Assembly: GCF_000282195.1 (NCBI RefSeq)
Contig: NZ_AKJT01000072.1
Coordinates: forward strand, 62,001 to 126,000
Length of the DNA: 64,000 nt
Source: Pseudomonas sp. GM18
Lineage (GTDB): Bacteria > Pseudomonadota > Gammaproteobacteria > Pseudomonadales > Pseudomonadaceae
Reading direction: 5' to 3'
The position numbers and the translations under genes are program-made. The notes beneath the pieces are model-generated. The model was not told the DNA's origin. It made no database searches and was given only the letters and a program-made list of their open reading frames with translations. Position 1 is the first letter of the stretch, and every line of letters starts with the position of its first letter. Below are positions 43,561 through 52,350 of this stretch, one piece after another.

Positions 43561-43590
43561 TTGACGGTGTGGTGGGCGCATTCCTATAGT
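43561..43590 (+). promoter_or_regulatory. Probable sigma70 promoter of the division cluster
   Basis: TTGACG (43561-43566) and TATAGT (43585-43590) separated by 18 bases, close to consensus. The start would be near 43597, giving a leader of about 68 bases before mraZ. Confidence 0.75.
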
Positions 43591-43599
43591 GTGCGCAAG

Positions 43600-43624
43600 T
43601 GGCGGAAAGTGGCATGAAGTGGGT
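43600..43624 (+). promoter_or_regulatory. MraZ operator (three TGGxx repeats)
   Basis: TGGCG (43600-43604), TGGCA (43610-43614) and TGGGT (43620-43624) repeat with an exact 10-base period, each separated by five bases. This is the arrangement of the MraZ box known from E. coli, where MraZ represses its own operon. It lies just past the predicted start site. Confidence 0.8.
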
Positions 43625-43664
43625 TTTTTGAGCGCAAAACGCTAATATTTGGAGAAACGCTGAC

Positions 43665-44120
43665 GTGTTTCGCGGAGCTAACGCTATCAGTCTCGATGCA
43701 AAGGGCCGTCTCGCCATGCCGAGCCGGTACCGTGACGAGCTCGTTTCGCGTAGTTCCGGTCAATTAATCGTCACCATCGATGCCGTTGATCCGTGTTTGT
43801 GTGTTTATCCCCTCGATGAGTGGGAAATTATCGAAACCAAACTGCGGGCACTGCCTTCGCTTCGCGAAGAAAACCGCCGCCTGCAACGTTTACTGATTGG
43901 TAATGCCGTCGACCTCGAGCTCGATGGCAGTGGTCGTTTTCTGGTTCCGCCGCGTCTTCGCGAATATGCCAAGTTGGATAAGCGCGCGATGTTGGTAGGC
44001 CAACTGAACAAGTTCCAATTGTGGGACGAGGATGCCTGGAATGCGGTTTCTGCCGCTGACCTGGCTGCTATTCAACAACCGGGCGCCATGCCTGATGAAC
44101 TGCGTGATTTGATCCTGTGA
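43665..44120 (+). CDS. mraZ: Transcriptional regulator MraZ
   Basis: A 151-residue AbrB-like DNA-binding protein with two MraZ/SpoVT-type halves (GANAISLDAKGRLAMPSRYRDEL near residues 4-26 and the second DGSGRFLVPPRLREYA near 87-102). It assembles as a ring and controls the division and cell wall operon. The start is a GTG at 43665 with GGAG ten bases before. Its stop overlaps the rsmH start by four bases (GTGA). Confidence 0.96.
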   Translation: MFRGANAISLDAKGRLAMPSRYRDELVSRSSGQLIVTIDAVDPCLCVYPLDEWEIIETKLRALPSLREENRRLQRLLIGNAVDLELDGSGRFLVPPRLREYAKLDKRAMLVGQLNKFQLWDEDAWNAVSAADLAAIQQPGAMPDELRDLIL

Positions 44121-45064
44121 CTATTGATAGCGGCTTTAACCACATCACCGTACTGCTTGACGAAGCCGTCGAGGCTCTCGCCGTACGTCCTGATGGCTGC
44201 TATCTGGACGGCACGTTCGGACGCGGCGGACATAGCCGGTTGATCCTCAGCAAGCTCGGGCCCGATGGTCGGTTGCTCGGGTTCGACAAAGATCCTCAAG
44301 CGATTGCCACCGGGCAAACGCTAGCGGCCGAAGACGGCCGCTTTGTCGTTGTACAGCGCAGCTTTGCCGAGCTCGGTTCGGAAGTCGCCGAACGCGGTCT
44401 GGCCGGCAAGGTCAGCGGTGTTCTGCTTGACCTGGGCGTGTCTTCGCCTCAGCTCGACGACCCTGAGCGCGGCTTCAGTTTTCTCAACGACGGCCCGTTG
44501 GACATGCGCATGGACCCGTCCCGCGGGATCAGCGCCGCCGAGTTCGTCAACACCGCGCCGGTGGAAGAAATCGCCCGGGTGTTCAAGGAATACGGCGAAG
44601 AACGTTTCTCCGGCCGCATGGCGCGTGCCGTGGCCGAACGTCGCGACATCAAGCCATTCGAGCGCACTGCCGATCTGGCTGAAGTACTGAAAGTCGCCAA
44701 CCCTGCATGGGAAAAGGGCAAGAACCCGGCTACCCGTGCATTCCAGGGGCTGCGTATTCACGTCAACAACGAACTGGGTGATCTGGAAACCGGTCTCGAA
44801 GCCGCACTGGAGTGCCTGGAAGTCGGCGGTCGTCTGGTGGTGATCAGCTTCCACTCGCTGGAAGACCGCATCGTCAAACTGTTCATGCGCAAACTGGTGA
44901 AAGGCGAAGCCGACAACCTGCCGCGCAACTTGCCGGTCCGTCACGTCGCCTTCGAACCGAAAATCAAAGTCCATGGCAAAGCGCAGTCCGCCTCCGAGGC
45001 CGAACTCAAAGCCAACCCACGTTCCCGTAGCGCCATCATGCGCGTCGCGGAGAAACTGCGGTGA
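44117..45064 (+). CDS. rsmH: 16S rRNA (cytosine1402-N4)-methyltransferase
   Basis: A 315-residue SAM-dependent methyltransferase (MraW family) that methylates N4 of C1402 in 16S rRNA, the same nucleotide that the rsmI product methylates on the ribose. The HxTVLLDEAVEAL start, the SAM motif YLDGTFGRGGHS at about 36-47, and LLDLGVSSPQLDDPERGFSF are typical. The start is a GTG overlapping the mraZ stop. Having both C1402 methyltransferases in one window is a shared feature of pseudomonads. Confidence 0.97.
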   Translation: MTIDSGFNHITVLLDEAVEALAVRPDGCYLDGTFGRGGHSRLILSKLGPDGRLLGFDKDPQAIATGQTLAAEDGRFVVVQRSFAELGSEVAERGLAGKVSGVLLDLGVSSPQLDDPERGFSFLNDGPLDMRMDPSRGISAAEFVNTAPVEEIARVFKEYGEERFSGRMARAVAERRDIKPFERTADLAEVLKVANPAWEKGKNPATRAFQGLRIHVNNELGDLETGLEAALECLEVGGRLVVISFHSLEDRIVKLFMRKLVKGEADNLPRNLPVRHVAFEPKIKVHGKAQSASEAELKANPRSRSAIMRVAEKLR

Positions 45065-45354
45065 GCAAGCTTTTCGCCAAGCCACTTCCCGGCGGAAGCT
45101 TTTTCATGCTGTTGCTGTTTATCGGCGTGCTCGTGTCGGCCATCGGCGTGTCCTATAGCGCGCACTGGAATCGTCAGCTGTTGAATTCGCTGTACAACGA
45201 ATTGAGCGTGCGCGACAAGGCGCAGGCGGAGTGGGGCCGGTTGATTCTCGAACAGAGCACCTGGACCGCCCACAGCCGTATCGAAGTGTTGGCGACCGAG
45301 CAACTGAAGATGCGCATTCCTGGCGCTGCTGAAGTGCAGATGGTGGCGCCATGA
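45061..45354 (+). CDS. ftsL: Cell division protein FtsL
   Basis: A 97-residue bitopic membrane protein: short cytoplasmic start, one helix at about residues 14-36 (FFMLLLFIGVLVSAIGVSY), and a periplasmic coiled coil. It forms the FtsQLB subcomplex that activates septal wall synthesis. GTG start with GTGA overlap to rsmH, and ATGA overlap to ftsI. Confidence 0.94.
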   Translation: MSKLFAKPLPGGSFFMLLLFIGVLVSAIGVSYSAHWNRQLLNSLYNELSVRDKAQAEWGRLILEQSTWTAHSRIEVLATEQLKMRIPGAAEVQMVAP

Positions 45355-47093
45355 TGAAACTTGAAGGCGCACTCTTTCCATGGCGGTTCCGTCTGGTGCT
45401 GGGCTTGCTCGGCATCATGGTGGCAGCGATTTCCTGGCGCATCATTGATCTGCAAGTGGTCGACCGTGACTTCCTTAAAGGTCAGGGCGACGCGCGCAGT
45501 GTTCGTCATATTCCGATTCCGGCTCACCGTGGTCTGATCACCGACCGTAACGGCGAGCCGTTGGCCGTGAGTACCCCGGTCACCACCCTGTGGGCCAACG
45601 CCAAGGAAATGCAGCTGGCCAAAGAGAAATGGCCGGCACTGGCGGCTGCCCTGGGGCAGGATCCCAAAGCCCTGGCCGAACGTCTCGAAGCCCAGGCCAA
45701 CAAAGAATTCATTTACCTGGTGCGCGGGCTGACCCCCGAGCAGGGCCAGGCTGTGCTCGATCTGAAAGTGCCGGGCGTCTATGGCATCGAAGAGTTCCGG
45801 CGTTTCTACCCGGCCGGTGAAGTCACTGCCCACATGGTCGGCTTTACCGACATTGACGATCACGGACGCGAAGGCGTCGAGCTGGCCTACGACGAATGGC
45901 TGGCCGGGGTGCCCGGCAAGCGACAGGTCATCAAGGACCGGCGCGGCCGGTTGATCAAAGATGTCCAGGTCACCAAAAACGCCAAGGCCGGCAAGCCCTT
46001 GGCGTTGTCCATTGACCTGCGCCTGCAATACCTGGCCAACCGCGAACTGCGCAACGCGATCATCGAGAACGGCGCCAAGGCCGGTAGTCTGGTGATCATG
46101 GACGTGAAGACCGGCGAGATCCTCGCCATGGTCAACCAGCCGACCTACAACCCGAATAACCGTCGCAACCTGCAACCGGCGATGATGCGCAACCGCGCAA
46201 TGATCGACGTGTTCGAGCCGGGTTCGACCATGAAAGCGATCTCCATGAGCGCCGCGATCGAAACCGGGCGCTGGAAACCGAGCGACACCGTCGAGGTGTA
46301 CCCGGGCAGCTTGCAGATCGGTAAATACACCATCAAGGACGTATCCAAGACCGAAGGTCCGGTGCTCGACCTGACCGGTATTCTGATCAATTCCAGTAAC
46401 GTCGGCATGAGTAAGGTCGCGTTTGATATCGGCGGCGAAACGATTTTCCGTCTGGCACAGAAAGTCGGTCTCGGCCAGGACACCGGCCTGGGGTTCCCGG
46501 GTGAGCGCGTCGGCAACCTGCCGAACTACCGCGAATGGCGCAAGGCTGAAACCGCGACGCTGTCCTACGGCTACGGTATTTCCGTGACCGCGATCCAGCT
46601 GGTCCACGCCTTCTCGGCCCTGGCCAACAATGGTCGTCTCGCACCGTTGACCCTGATCAAAACCGACAAGGCGCCGCAAACCACTCAGGTGCTGCCGGAA
46701 GCCGTCGCGAAAACCATGCAAACCATGCTGCAACAAGTGATCGAAGCACCGCGCGGCGTATTCCGTGCGCAGGTGCCGGCGTATCACGTGGGCGGCAAGT
46801 CGGGTACTGCGCGTAAAACGTCGGTCGGAACCAAAGGCTACGCCGAGAACTCCTACCGCTCGCTGTTCGCCGGTTTCGGCCCGATGAGCGACCCGCGTTA
46901 CGCGATCGTGGTGGTGATCGATGAACCGACCAAGGCCGGTTACTTCGGTGGTCTGGTATCGGCGCCGGTGTTCAGCAAAGTGATGTCCGGGACGCTGCGC
47001 CTGATGAACGTCACCCCGGACAACCTGCCAGCCACTCAACAAGCGAACGCCGCACCGGTCGTTCCGCTGAAAGCTAATGGAGGGCGCGGCTGA
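45351..47093 (+). CDS. ftsI: Septal peptidoglycan transpeptidase FtsI (PBP3)
   Basis: A 580-residue class B penicillin-binding protein that crosslinks septal peptidoglycan; it is the target of aztreonam and several cephalosporins. A membrane anchor lies at about 15-35. The transpeptidase motifs are S292-T-M-K295, S348-S-N350 and K483-S-G485, close to the P. aeruginosa numbering (Ser294). The start overlaps ftsL by four bases and the stop overlaps murE by one base. Confidence 0.97.
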   Translation: MMKLEGALFPWRFRLVLGLLGIMVAAISWRIIDLQVVDRDFLKGQGDARSVRHIPIPAHRGLITDRNGEPLAVSTPVTTLWANAKEMQLAKEKWPALAAALGQDPKALAERLEAQANKEFIYLVRGLTPEQGQAVLDLKVPGVYGIEEFRRFYPAGEVTAHMVGFTDIDDHGREGVELAYDEWLAGVPGKRQVIKDRRGRLIKDVQVTKNAKAGKPLALSIDLRLQYLANRELRNAIIENGAKAGSLVIMDVKTGEILAMVNQPTYNPNNRRNLQPAMMRNRAMIDVFEPGSTMKAISMSAAIETGRWKPSDTVEVYPGSLQIGKYTIKDVSKTEGPVLDLTGILINSSNVGMSKVAFDIGGETIFRLAQKVGLGQDTGLGFPGERVGNLPNYREWRKAETATLSYGYGISVTAIQLVHAFSALANNGRLAPLTLIKTDKAPQTTQVLPEAVAKTMQTMLQQVIEAPRGVFRAQVPAYHVGGKSGTARKTSVGTKGYAENSYRSLFAGFGPMSDPRYAIVVVIDEPTKAGYFGGLVSAPVFSKVMSGTLRLMNVTPDNLPATQQANAAPVVPLKANGGRG

Positions 47094-48556
47094 TGTCGCT
47101 GAGCCTGAACAAGATTTTCGCCCACGCCGGCCGTGATCTATTGATCCGCGAACTGGCGCTGGACAGCCGTAACGTACGGGCAGGTGATTTGTTCCTCGCG
47201 GTCCCTGGCGGCAAGTTCGACGGCCGTACGCACATTGCCGACGCCTTGCAGCGCGGCGCTGCCGCCGTGGCTTATGAAGTCGAAGGCGCGACCGTGCTGC
47301 CGATTACCGATGTACCGCTGATTCCGGTCAAAGGCCTGGCGGCGCAGCTGTCGGACATTGCCGGGCGCTTTTACGGCGACCCGAGCCGTCACTTGAACCT
47401 GATCGGCGTGACCGGCACCAACGGTAAAACCAGCGTGACCCAATTAGTCGCGCAGGCCCTCGACTTGCTCGGTCAACACTGCGGCATCGTCGGCACTCTG
47501 GGCTCCGGTTTCCATGGCGCGCTGGAAAGCGGCTTGCACACCACGCCGAACCCGATTGCGCTGCAAGCGACCCTCGCCGACCTGAAAAAGGCCGGTGCCA
47601 AAGCCGTGGCCATGGAAGTCTCTTCCCATGGGCTGGATCAGGGCCGCGTAACCGCGTTGGCCTTCAATGTGGCGGTGATGACCAACCTGTCGCGCGATCA
47701 TCTGGATTACCACGGCACCATGCAGGCCTATGGCGAAACCAAGGCCAGGTTGTTTGCCTGGAATGATCTGAAGTGCCGGGTGGTCAACCTCGACGACGAT
47801 TTTGGCCGGCAACTGGCGGCCGATGAAGGCGAGTCGCGGCTGATTACTTACAGCCTGGAAGACTCCGGCGCTTACCTGTATTGCCGCGAAGCGCAGTTCA
47901 ATGACGAAGGCGTGCGCGCCACGCTGGTTACGCCACAAGGCGAACACCATTTGCGTAGCACCTTGCTCGGTCGTTTCAACCTGAGCAACGTGTTGGCCGC
48001 CGTCGGTGCCTTGCTCGGTCTGGACTATGCGCTGGACGAAATCCTGACCGTGCTGCCGAAGCTCGAAGGCCCGGCCGGTCGCATGCAGCGTCTGGGTGGG
48101 GGCACTCAGCCGTTGGTGGTGGTCGATTACGCCCACACACCGGATGCTCTGGAAAAAGTCTTGATGGCCCTGCGTCCTCACGCCAAAGGCCGCTTGCTGT
48201 GCCTGTTTGGTTGCGGTGGTGATCGCGATCGCGGCAAGCGTCCGCTGATGGCTGAAGTGGTCGAGCGTCTGGCCGATGGTGTACTGGTCACTGACGACAA
48301 CCCGCGCACCGAAGACCCCACCGCGATCTTCGACGACATCCGCGCCGGTTTCACTGCTGTGGATAAAGTCACCTTTATCGCCGGTCGTGGCCAGGCGATT
48401 GCCCAGTTGATCGCCAGCGCCTCGGCGGATGATGTGATTGTCCTGGCCGGTAAAGGTCACGAGGACTATCAGGAAATCAACGGCGAGCGCCTCGCTTTCT
48501 CCGATCTGGTCGAGGCCGATCATGCCCTGACCGCGTGGGAGGTGGCCCATGCTTAA
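47093..48556 (+). CDS. murE: UDP-MurNAc-L-Ala-D-Glu:meso-diaminopimelate ligase
   Basis: A 487-residue Mur ligase that adds the third residue of the peptide stem in the cytoplasm. The ATP site is GVTGTNGKTS near residues 104-113. The DNPR motif (VTDDNPRTEDP near 400) specifies meso-diaminopimelate rather than lysine. The ATG overlaps the ftsI stop by one base, and the gene overlaps murF by eight bases. Confidence 0.97.
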   Translation: MSLSLNKIFAHAGRDLLIRELALDSRNVRAGDLFLAVPGGKFDGRTHIADALQRGAAAVAYEVEGATVLPITDVPLIPVKGLAAQLSDIAGRFYGDPSRHLNLIGVTGTNGKTSVTQLVAQALDLLGQHCGIVGTLGSGFHGALESGLHTTPNPIALQATLADLKKAGAKAVAMEVSSHGLDQGRVTALAFNVAVMTNLSRDHLDYHGTMQAYGETKARLFAWNDLKCRVVNLDDDFGRQLAADEGESRLITYSLEDSGAYLYCREAQFNDEGVRATLVTPQGEHHLRSTLLGRFNLSNVLAAVGALLGLDYALDEILTVLPKLEGPAGRMQRLGGGTQPLVVVDYAHTPDALEKVLMALRPHAKGRLLCLFGCGGDRDRGKRPLMAEVVERLADGVLVTDDNPRTEDPTAIFDDIRAGFTAVDKVTFIAGRGQAIAQLIASASADDVIVLAGKGHEDYQEINGERLAFSDLVEADHALTAWEVAHA

Positions 48557-49916
48557 AGCCTTGAAATTGAGCGAACTGACCGGCGTACTGAATGCTCGTT
48601 TGATTGCCGGTGATGCCAGCTTCGACGGCGTCAGCATCGACAGCCGCGCGATCAAGCCCGGCCAATTGTTCATTGCTCTGGCAGGCCCGCGTTTCGATGG
48701 CCATGACTACCTGAATGACGTCGCCGCCAAAGGCGCCGTGGCTGCCCTGGTGGAGCGCGAAGTTACCGACAGCTCGCTGCCGCAACTGCTGGTCAAGGAC
48801 GCCCGCCAGGCCCTCGGCCAATTGGGCGCGATCAACCGTGCGGCGTTCACTCAGCCGGTCGCGGCCGTTACCGGTTCCAGCGGCAAGACCACGGTCAAGG
48901 AAATGCTGGCGAGCATCCTGCGCACGCGCGGCCCGGTGCTGGCGACCCGTGGCAACCTGAACAATGACCTCGGCGCTCCGCTGACTCTGCTCGAACTGGC
49001 GCCGGAACACACCGCCGCCGTGATCGAACTCGGCGCTTCGCGCATTGGCGAGATTGCCTACACCGTCGCCATGACCAAGCCCCACGTGGCCATCATCAAC
49101 AACGCCGGGACCGCCCACGTTGGTGAGTTCGGCGGGCCGGAAAAAATCGTCGAAGCCAAGGGCGAGATTCTCGAAGGGCTGGATGCCGATGGCATCGCCG
49201 TGCTGAATCTCGACGACAAGGCCTTCGACATCTGGAAGACCCGTGCCGCCGGTCGCAAAGTGCTGACCTTTGCCCTGAGCAACATCAACGCCGACTTCCA
49301 TGCCAGCGATCTGGACCGCGATGCCCGCGGTTGCCCGGCGTTCAACCTGCACAGCCCTGAAGGCGTGGAGCGGGTTCAGCTGAATCTGCTCGGCACCCAC
49401 AACGTCGCCAATGCCATGGCCGCCGCCGCTGCCTCCCATGCCTTGGGTGTGTCGCTGCCTGGTATCGCCGCCGGCCTTGGCGCAGTGCAACCGGTCAAGG
49501 GCCGCACGGTCGCGCAATTGGCGCCTAACGGCATGCGCGTGATCGATGACACATACAACGCGAACCCCACCTCTATGTGCGCCGCCGTTGATATACTCGC
49601 CGGCTTTTCCGGTCGCACCGTTTTGGTGCTCGGAGATATCGGCGAGTTGGGCGCGTGGGCAGAGCAGGGGCACCGCGATGTGGGCGAGTACGCCCGCGGC
49701 AAGGTTTCCGCGCTTTACGCCGTCGGGCCAATGATGGCTCACGCCGTGAACGCTTTCGGTGAGCAGGCCTTTCACTTCAGCACACAGGCTGAACTGATCA
49801 AGGCCCTGGAAGCCGAGCAGGACACAAACACCACCTTTTTGATCAAGGGCTCGCGCAGCGCTGCGATGGAAAACATCGTTGCCGCTTTGTGCGGGACCAG
49901 TCTGGAGAAACATTAA
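48549..49916 (+). CDS. murF: UDP-MurNAc-tripeptide:D-Ala-D-Ala ligase
   Basis: A 455-residue Mur ligase that adds D-Ala-D-Ala to complete the pentapeptide. The ATP site is VTGSSGKTTVKE near residues 106-117, and the central ligase domain includes ATRGNLNNDLGAPLTLL and NAGTAHVGEFGG. It overlaps murE by eight bases and mraY by one (TAATG). Confidence 0.97.
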   Translation: MLKALKLSELTGVLNARLIAGDASFDGVSIDSRAIKPGQLFIALAGPRFDGHDYLNDVAAKGAVAALVEREVTDSSLPQLLVKDARQALGQLGAINRAAFTQPVAAVTGSSGKTTVKEMLASILRTRGPVLATRGNLNNDLGAPLTLLELAPEHTAAVIELGASRIGEIAYTVAMTKPHVAIINNAGTAHVGEFGGPEKIVEAKGEILEGLDADGIAVLNLDDKAFDIWKTRAAGRKVLTFALSNINADFHASDLDRDARGCPAFNLHSPEGVERVQLNLLGTHNVANAMAAAAASHALGVSLPGIAAGLGAVQPVKGRTVAQLAPNGMRVIDDTYNANPTSMCAAVDILAGFSGRTVLVLGDIGELGAWAEQGHRDVGEYARGKVSALYAVGPMMAHAVNAFGEQAFHFSTQAELIKALEAEQDTNTTFLIKGSRSAAMENIVAALCGTSLEKH

Positions 49917-50998
49917 TGCTGCTGCTGCTAGCGGAGTATCTGCAACAGTTCTACAAAGGCTTCGCGGTCTTTCAGTACCTGACCCTGCGCGGGATCCTCG
50001 GTGTGCTGACTGCGCTGGTCTTGTCGCTGTGCTATGGCCCGTGGATGATCCGCACTCTGCAGAACCGTCAGATCGGTCAATCCGTTCGCAACGACGGCCC
50101 GCAATCGCACCTGTCGAAGTCGGGTACCCCGACCATGGGCGGCGCGCTGATTCTTTCCTCCATCGGCGTCAGCACCTTGCTGTGGGCTGACCTGGCCAAC
50201 CGTTACGTTTGGGTCGTGTTGCTGGTGACCCTGCTGTTCGGCGCCATCGGCTGGGTTGACGACTACCGCAAAGTCATCGAGAAAAACTCCCGGGGCCTTC
50301 CAAGCCGCTGGAAGTATTTCTGGCAGTCGGTGTTCGGCCTGGGCGCAGCGATCTTCCTTTATATGACCGCCGCGACACCGGTGGAAACCACCCTGATCCT
50401 GCCAATGCTCAAGGACTACAGCATTCCGTTGGGCGCAGGCTTCATCGTCCTCACCTATTTCGTGATTGTCGGCTCGAGCAACGCGGTCAACCTGACCGAC
50501 GGCCTCGACGGTCTGGCGATCATGCCCACCGTGATGGTTGGCGGCGGTTTGGGGATCTTCTGCTACCTGTCGGGTAACGTGAAGTTCGCCGAATACCTGC
50601 TGATTCCTTACGTACCGGGCGCGGGTGAGTTGATTGTGTTCTGCGGCGCCTTGATCGGTGCGGGCCTGGGCTTCCTCTGGTTCAACACCTATCCGGCACA
50701 AGTCTTCATGGGCGACGTCGGCGCGCTGGCGCTGGGCGCGGCCCTGGGCACCATTGCAGTGATCGTCCGTCAGGAAATCGTCCTGTTCATCATGGGCGGT
50801 GTGTTCGTGATGGAGACCCTGTCAGTCGTCATTCAGGTCGCCTCCTTTAAGCTGACCGGTCGCCGTGTGTTCCGCATGGCACCGATTCACCACCACTTTG
50901 AACTCAAGGGCTGGCCCGAGCCGCGCGTGATCGTCCGTTTCTGGATCATCACCGTGATTCTCGTGTTGATCGGCCTTGCCACCCTGAAGCTGAGGTAG
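49916..50998 (+). CDS. mraY: Phospho-N-acetylmuramoyl-pentapeptide transferase
   Basis: A 360-residue polytopic membrane enzyme that moves phospho-MurNAc-pentapeptide to undecaprenyl phosphate, forming lipid I. Ten helices are predicted. The catalytic Asp-rich motif WVDDYRKVIEKN, the NLTDGLDGLA segment and the HHHFE motif (IHHHFELKG) are present. The ATG at 49916 is preferred over an in-frame start 27 bases upstream inside murF. murD follows five bases after the stop. Confidence 0.97.
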   Translation: MLLLLAEYLQQFYKGFAVFQYLTLRGILGVLTALVLSLCYGPWMIRTLQNRQIGQSVRNDGPQSHLSKSGTPTMGGALILSSIGVSTLLWADLANRYVWVVLLVTLLFGAIGWVDDYRKVIEKNSRGLPSRWKYFWQSVFGLGAAIFLYMTAATPVETTLILPMLKDYSIPLGAGFIVLTYFVIVGSSNAVNLTDGLDGLAIMPTVMVGGGLGIFCYLSGNVKFAEYLLIPYVPGAGELIVFCGALIGAGLGFLWFNTYPAQVFMGDVGALALGAALGTIAVIVRQEIVLFIMGGVFVMETLSVVIQVASFKLTGRRVFRMAPIHHHFELKGWPEPRVIVRFWIITVILVLIGLATLKLR

Positions 50999-51003
50999 AA
51001 CGA

Positions 51004-52350
51004 GTGTCTCTGATCGCTTCTGACCACTTCCGCATCGTTGTCGGCCTCGGCAAGAGCGGCATGTCCCTGGTTCGCTTCCTGGCGAACCGGGGCGTGTCGT
51101 TTGCTGTCGCCGATACGCGGGAAAATCCACCGGAACTGGCCACGCTCAAGCGTGACTATCCGCACGTGGAAGTGCGTTGTGGCGAGCTGGACGTCGAATT
51201 CCTGTGCCGTGCCGACGAGCTCTACGTGAGCCCCGGCCTGGCGCTGGCGACCCCGGCCCTGCAGGCTGCCGCCGCCCGTGGCGTGAAAATGTCCGGCGAC
51301 ATCGAACTGTTCGCGCGTAACGCGAAAGCGCCGATTGTCGCCATCACCGGTTCCAATGCCAAAAGCACCGTCACCACCCTGGTCGGTGAGATGGCGGCTG
51401 CGGCGGGCAAGCGTGTTGCGGTCGGTGGCAACCTCGGCACGCCGGCGCTGGATTTGCTCAGCGACGACGTCGAGCTGTACGTGATGGAACTGTCGAGCTT
51501 CCAGCTCGAAACCACCGATCAGCTCAACGCTGAAGTGGCGACCGTGCTCAACGTCAGTGAAGACCACATGGATCGCTACAGCGGTCTGCCGGCCTATCAC
51601 CTGGCCAAGCACCGGATCTTCCGGGGCGCCAGGCAGTTTGTGGTCAACCGTCACGACGCCTTGAGCCGTCCGCTGATGGGTGAAGGTCAGCCGTGCTGGA
51701 CCTTCGGTTTGAACAAACCCGACTTCAAGGCCTTCGGCATTCGGGAAGAGGATGGCGAGAAATACCTGGCCTTCGAATTCCAGAACCTGATGCCGGTACG
51801 CGAGCTGAAAGTTCGTGGTGCGCATAACCAGTCCAACGCCCTCGCGGCATTGGCGCTCGGCCACGCCGTCGGCCTGCCGTTCGACGCCATGCTTTCGGCC
51901 TTGCGCACCTTCGCCGGTCTTGAGCATCGCTGCCAATGGGTGCGTGATCTGGATGGCGTTGGCTACTACAACGACTCCAAGGCCACCAACGTCGGCGCCG
52001 CTCTGGCCGCCATCGAAGGCCTGGGCGCGGACATCGATGGCAAGCTGGTGCTGATCGCCGGTGGCGATGGCAAGGGCGCCGAATTCAAGGATTTGCGTGA
52101 TCCGGTGGCGGCCAACTGCCGCGCCGTGATTTTGATGGGCCGTGATTCCGACAAGATCGGCGAGGCCGTCGGCGATGCCGTGCCACTGATTCGCGTCGGC
52201 TCGCTGATCGAAGCGGTCGAGCAATGCCGCGCCATCGCCGAAAAGGGCGACGCGGTGCTGCTGTCGCCGGCCTGCGCCAGTTTCGACATGTTCAAGAACT
52301 ACGAAGACCGTGGTCACCAGTTCGTCCGCGCCGTGGAGGATCTGGCATGA
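51004..52350 (+). CDS. murD: UDP-MurNAc-L-Ala:D-Glu ligase
   Basis: A 448-residue Mur ligase that adds D-glutamate. The N-terminal uridine nucleotide-binding part has VGLGKSGMSLVRFL. The ATP loop is GSNAKST instead of the more usual GTNGKT/S; this form is normal for pseudomonads as I recall. GTG start at 51004 with AGG upstream. It overlaps ftsW by four bases (ATGA). Confidence 0.96.
   Translation: MSLIASDHFRIVVGLGKSGMSLVRFLANRGVSFAVADTRENPPELATLKRDYPHVEVRCGELDVEFLCRADELYVSPGLALATPALQAAAARGVKMSGDIELFARNAKAPIVAITGSNAKSTVTTLVGEMAAAAGKRVAVGGNLGTPALDLLSDDVELYVMELSSFQLETTDQLNAEVATVLNVSEDHMDRYSGLPAYHLAKHRIFRGARQFVVNRHDALSRPLMGEGQPCWTFGLNKPDFKAFGIREEDGEKYLAFEFQNLMPVRELKVRGAHNQSNALAALALGHAVGLPFDAMLSALRTFAGLEHRCQWVRDLDGVGYYNDSKATNVGAALAAIEGLGADIDGKLVLIAGGDGKGAEFKDLRDPVAANCRAVILMGRDSDKIGEAVGDAVPLIRVGSLIEAVEQCRAIAEKGDAVLLSPACASFDMFKNYEDRGHQFVRAVEDLA

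Noticed and set aside
45174..47042. 622-codon open frame opposite ftsI
   Set aside because: ftsI has all three penicillin-binding motifs in order; the opposite frame is compositional.
51004..52350. MurD with a defective ATP loop (GSNAKST)
   Set aside because: This form is, to my knowledge, normal for Pseudomonas MurD, and the lysine and threonine/serine that bind phosphate are kept.
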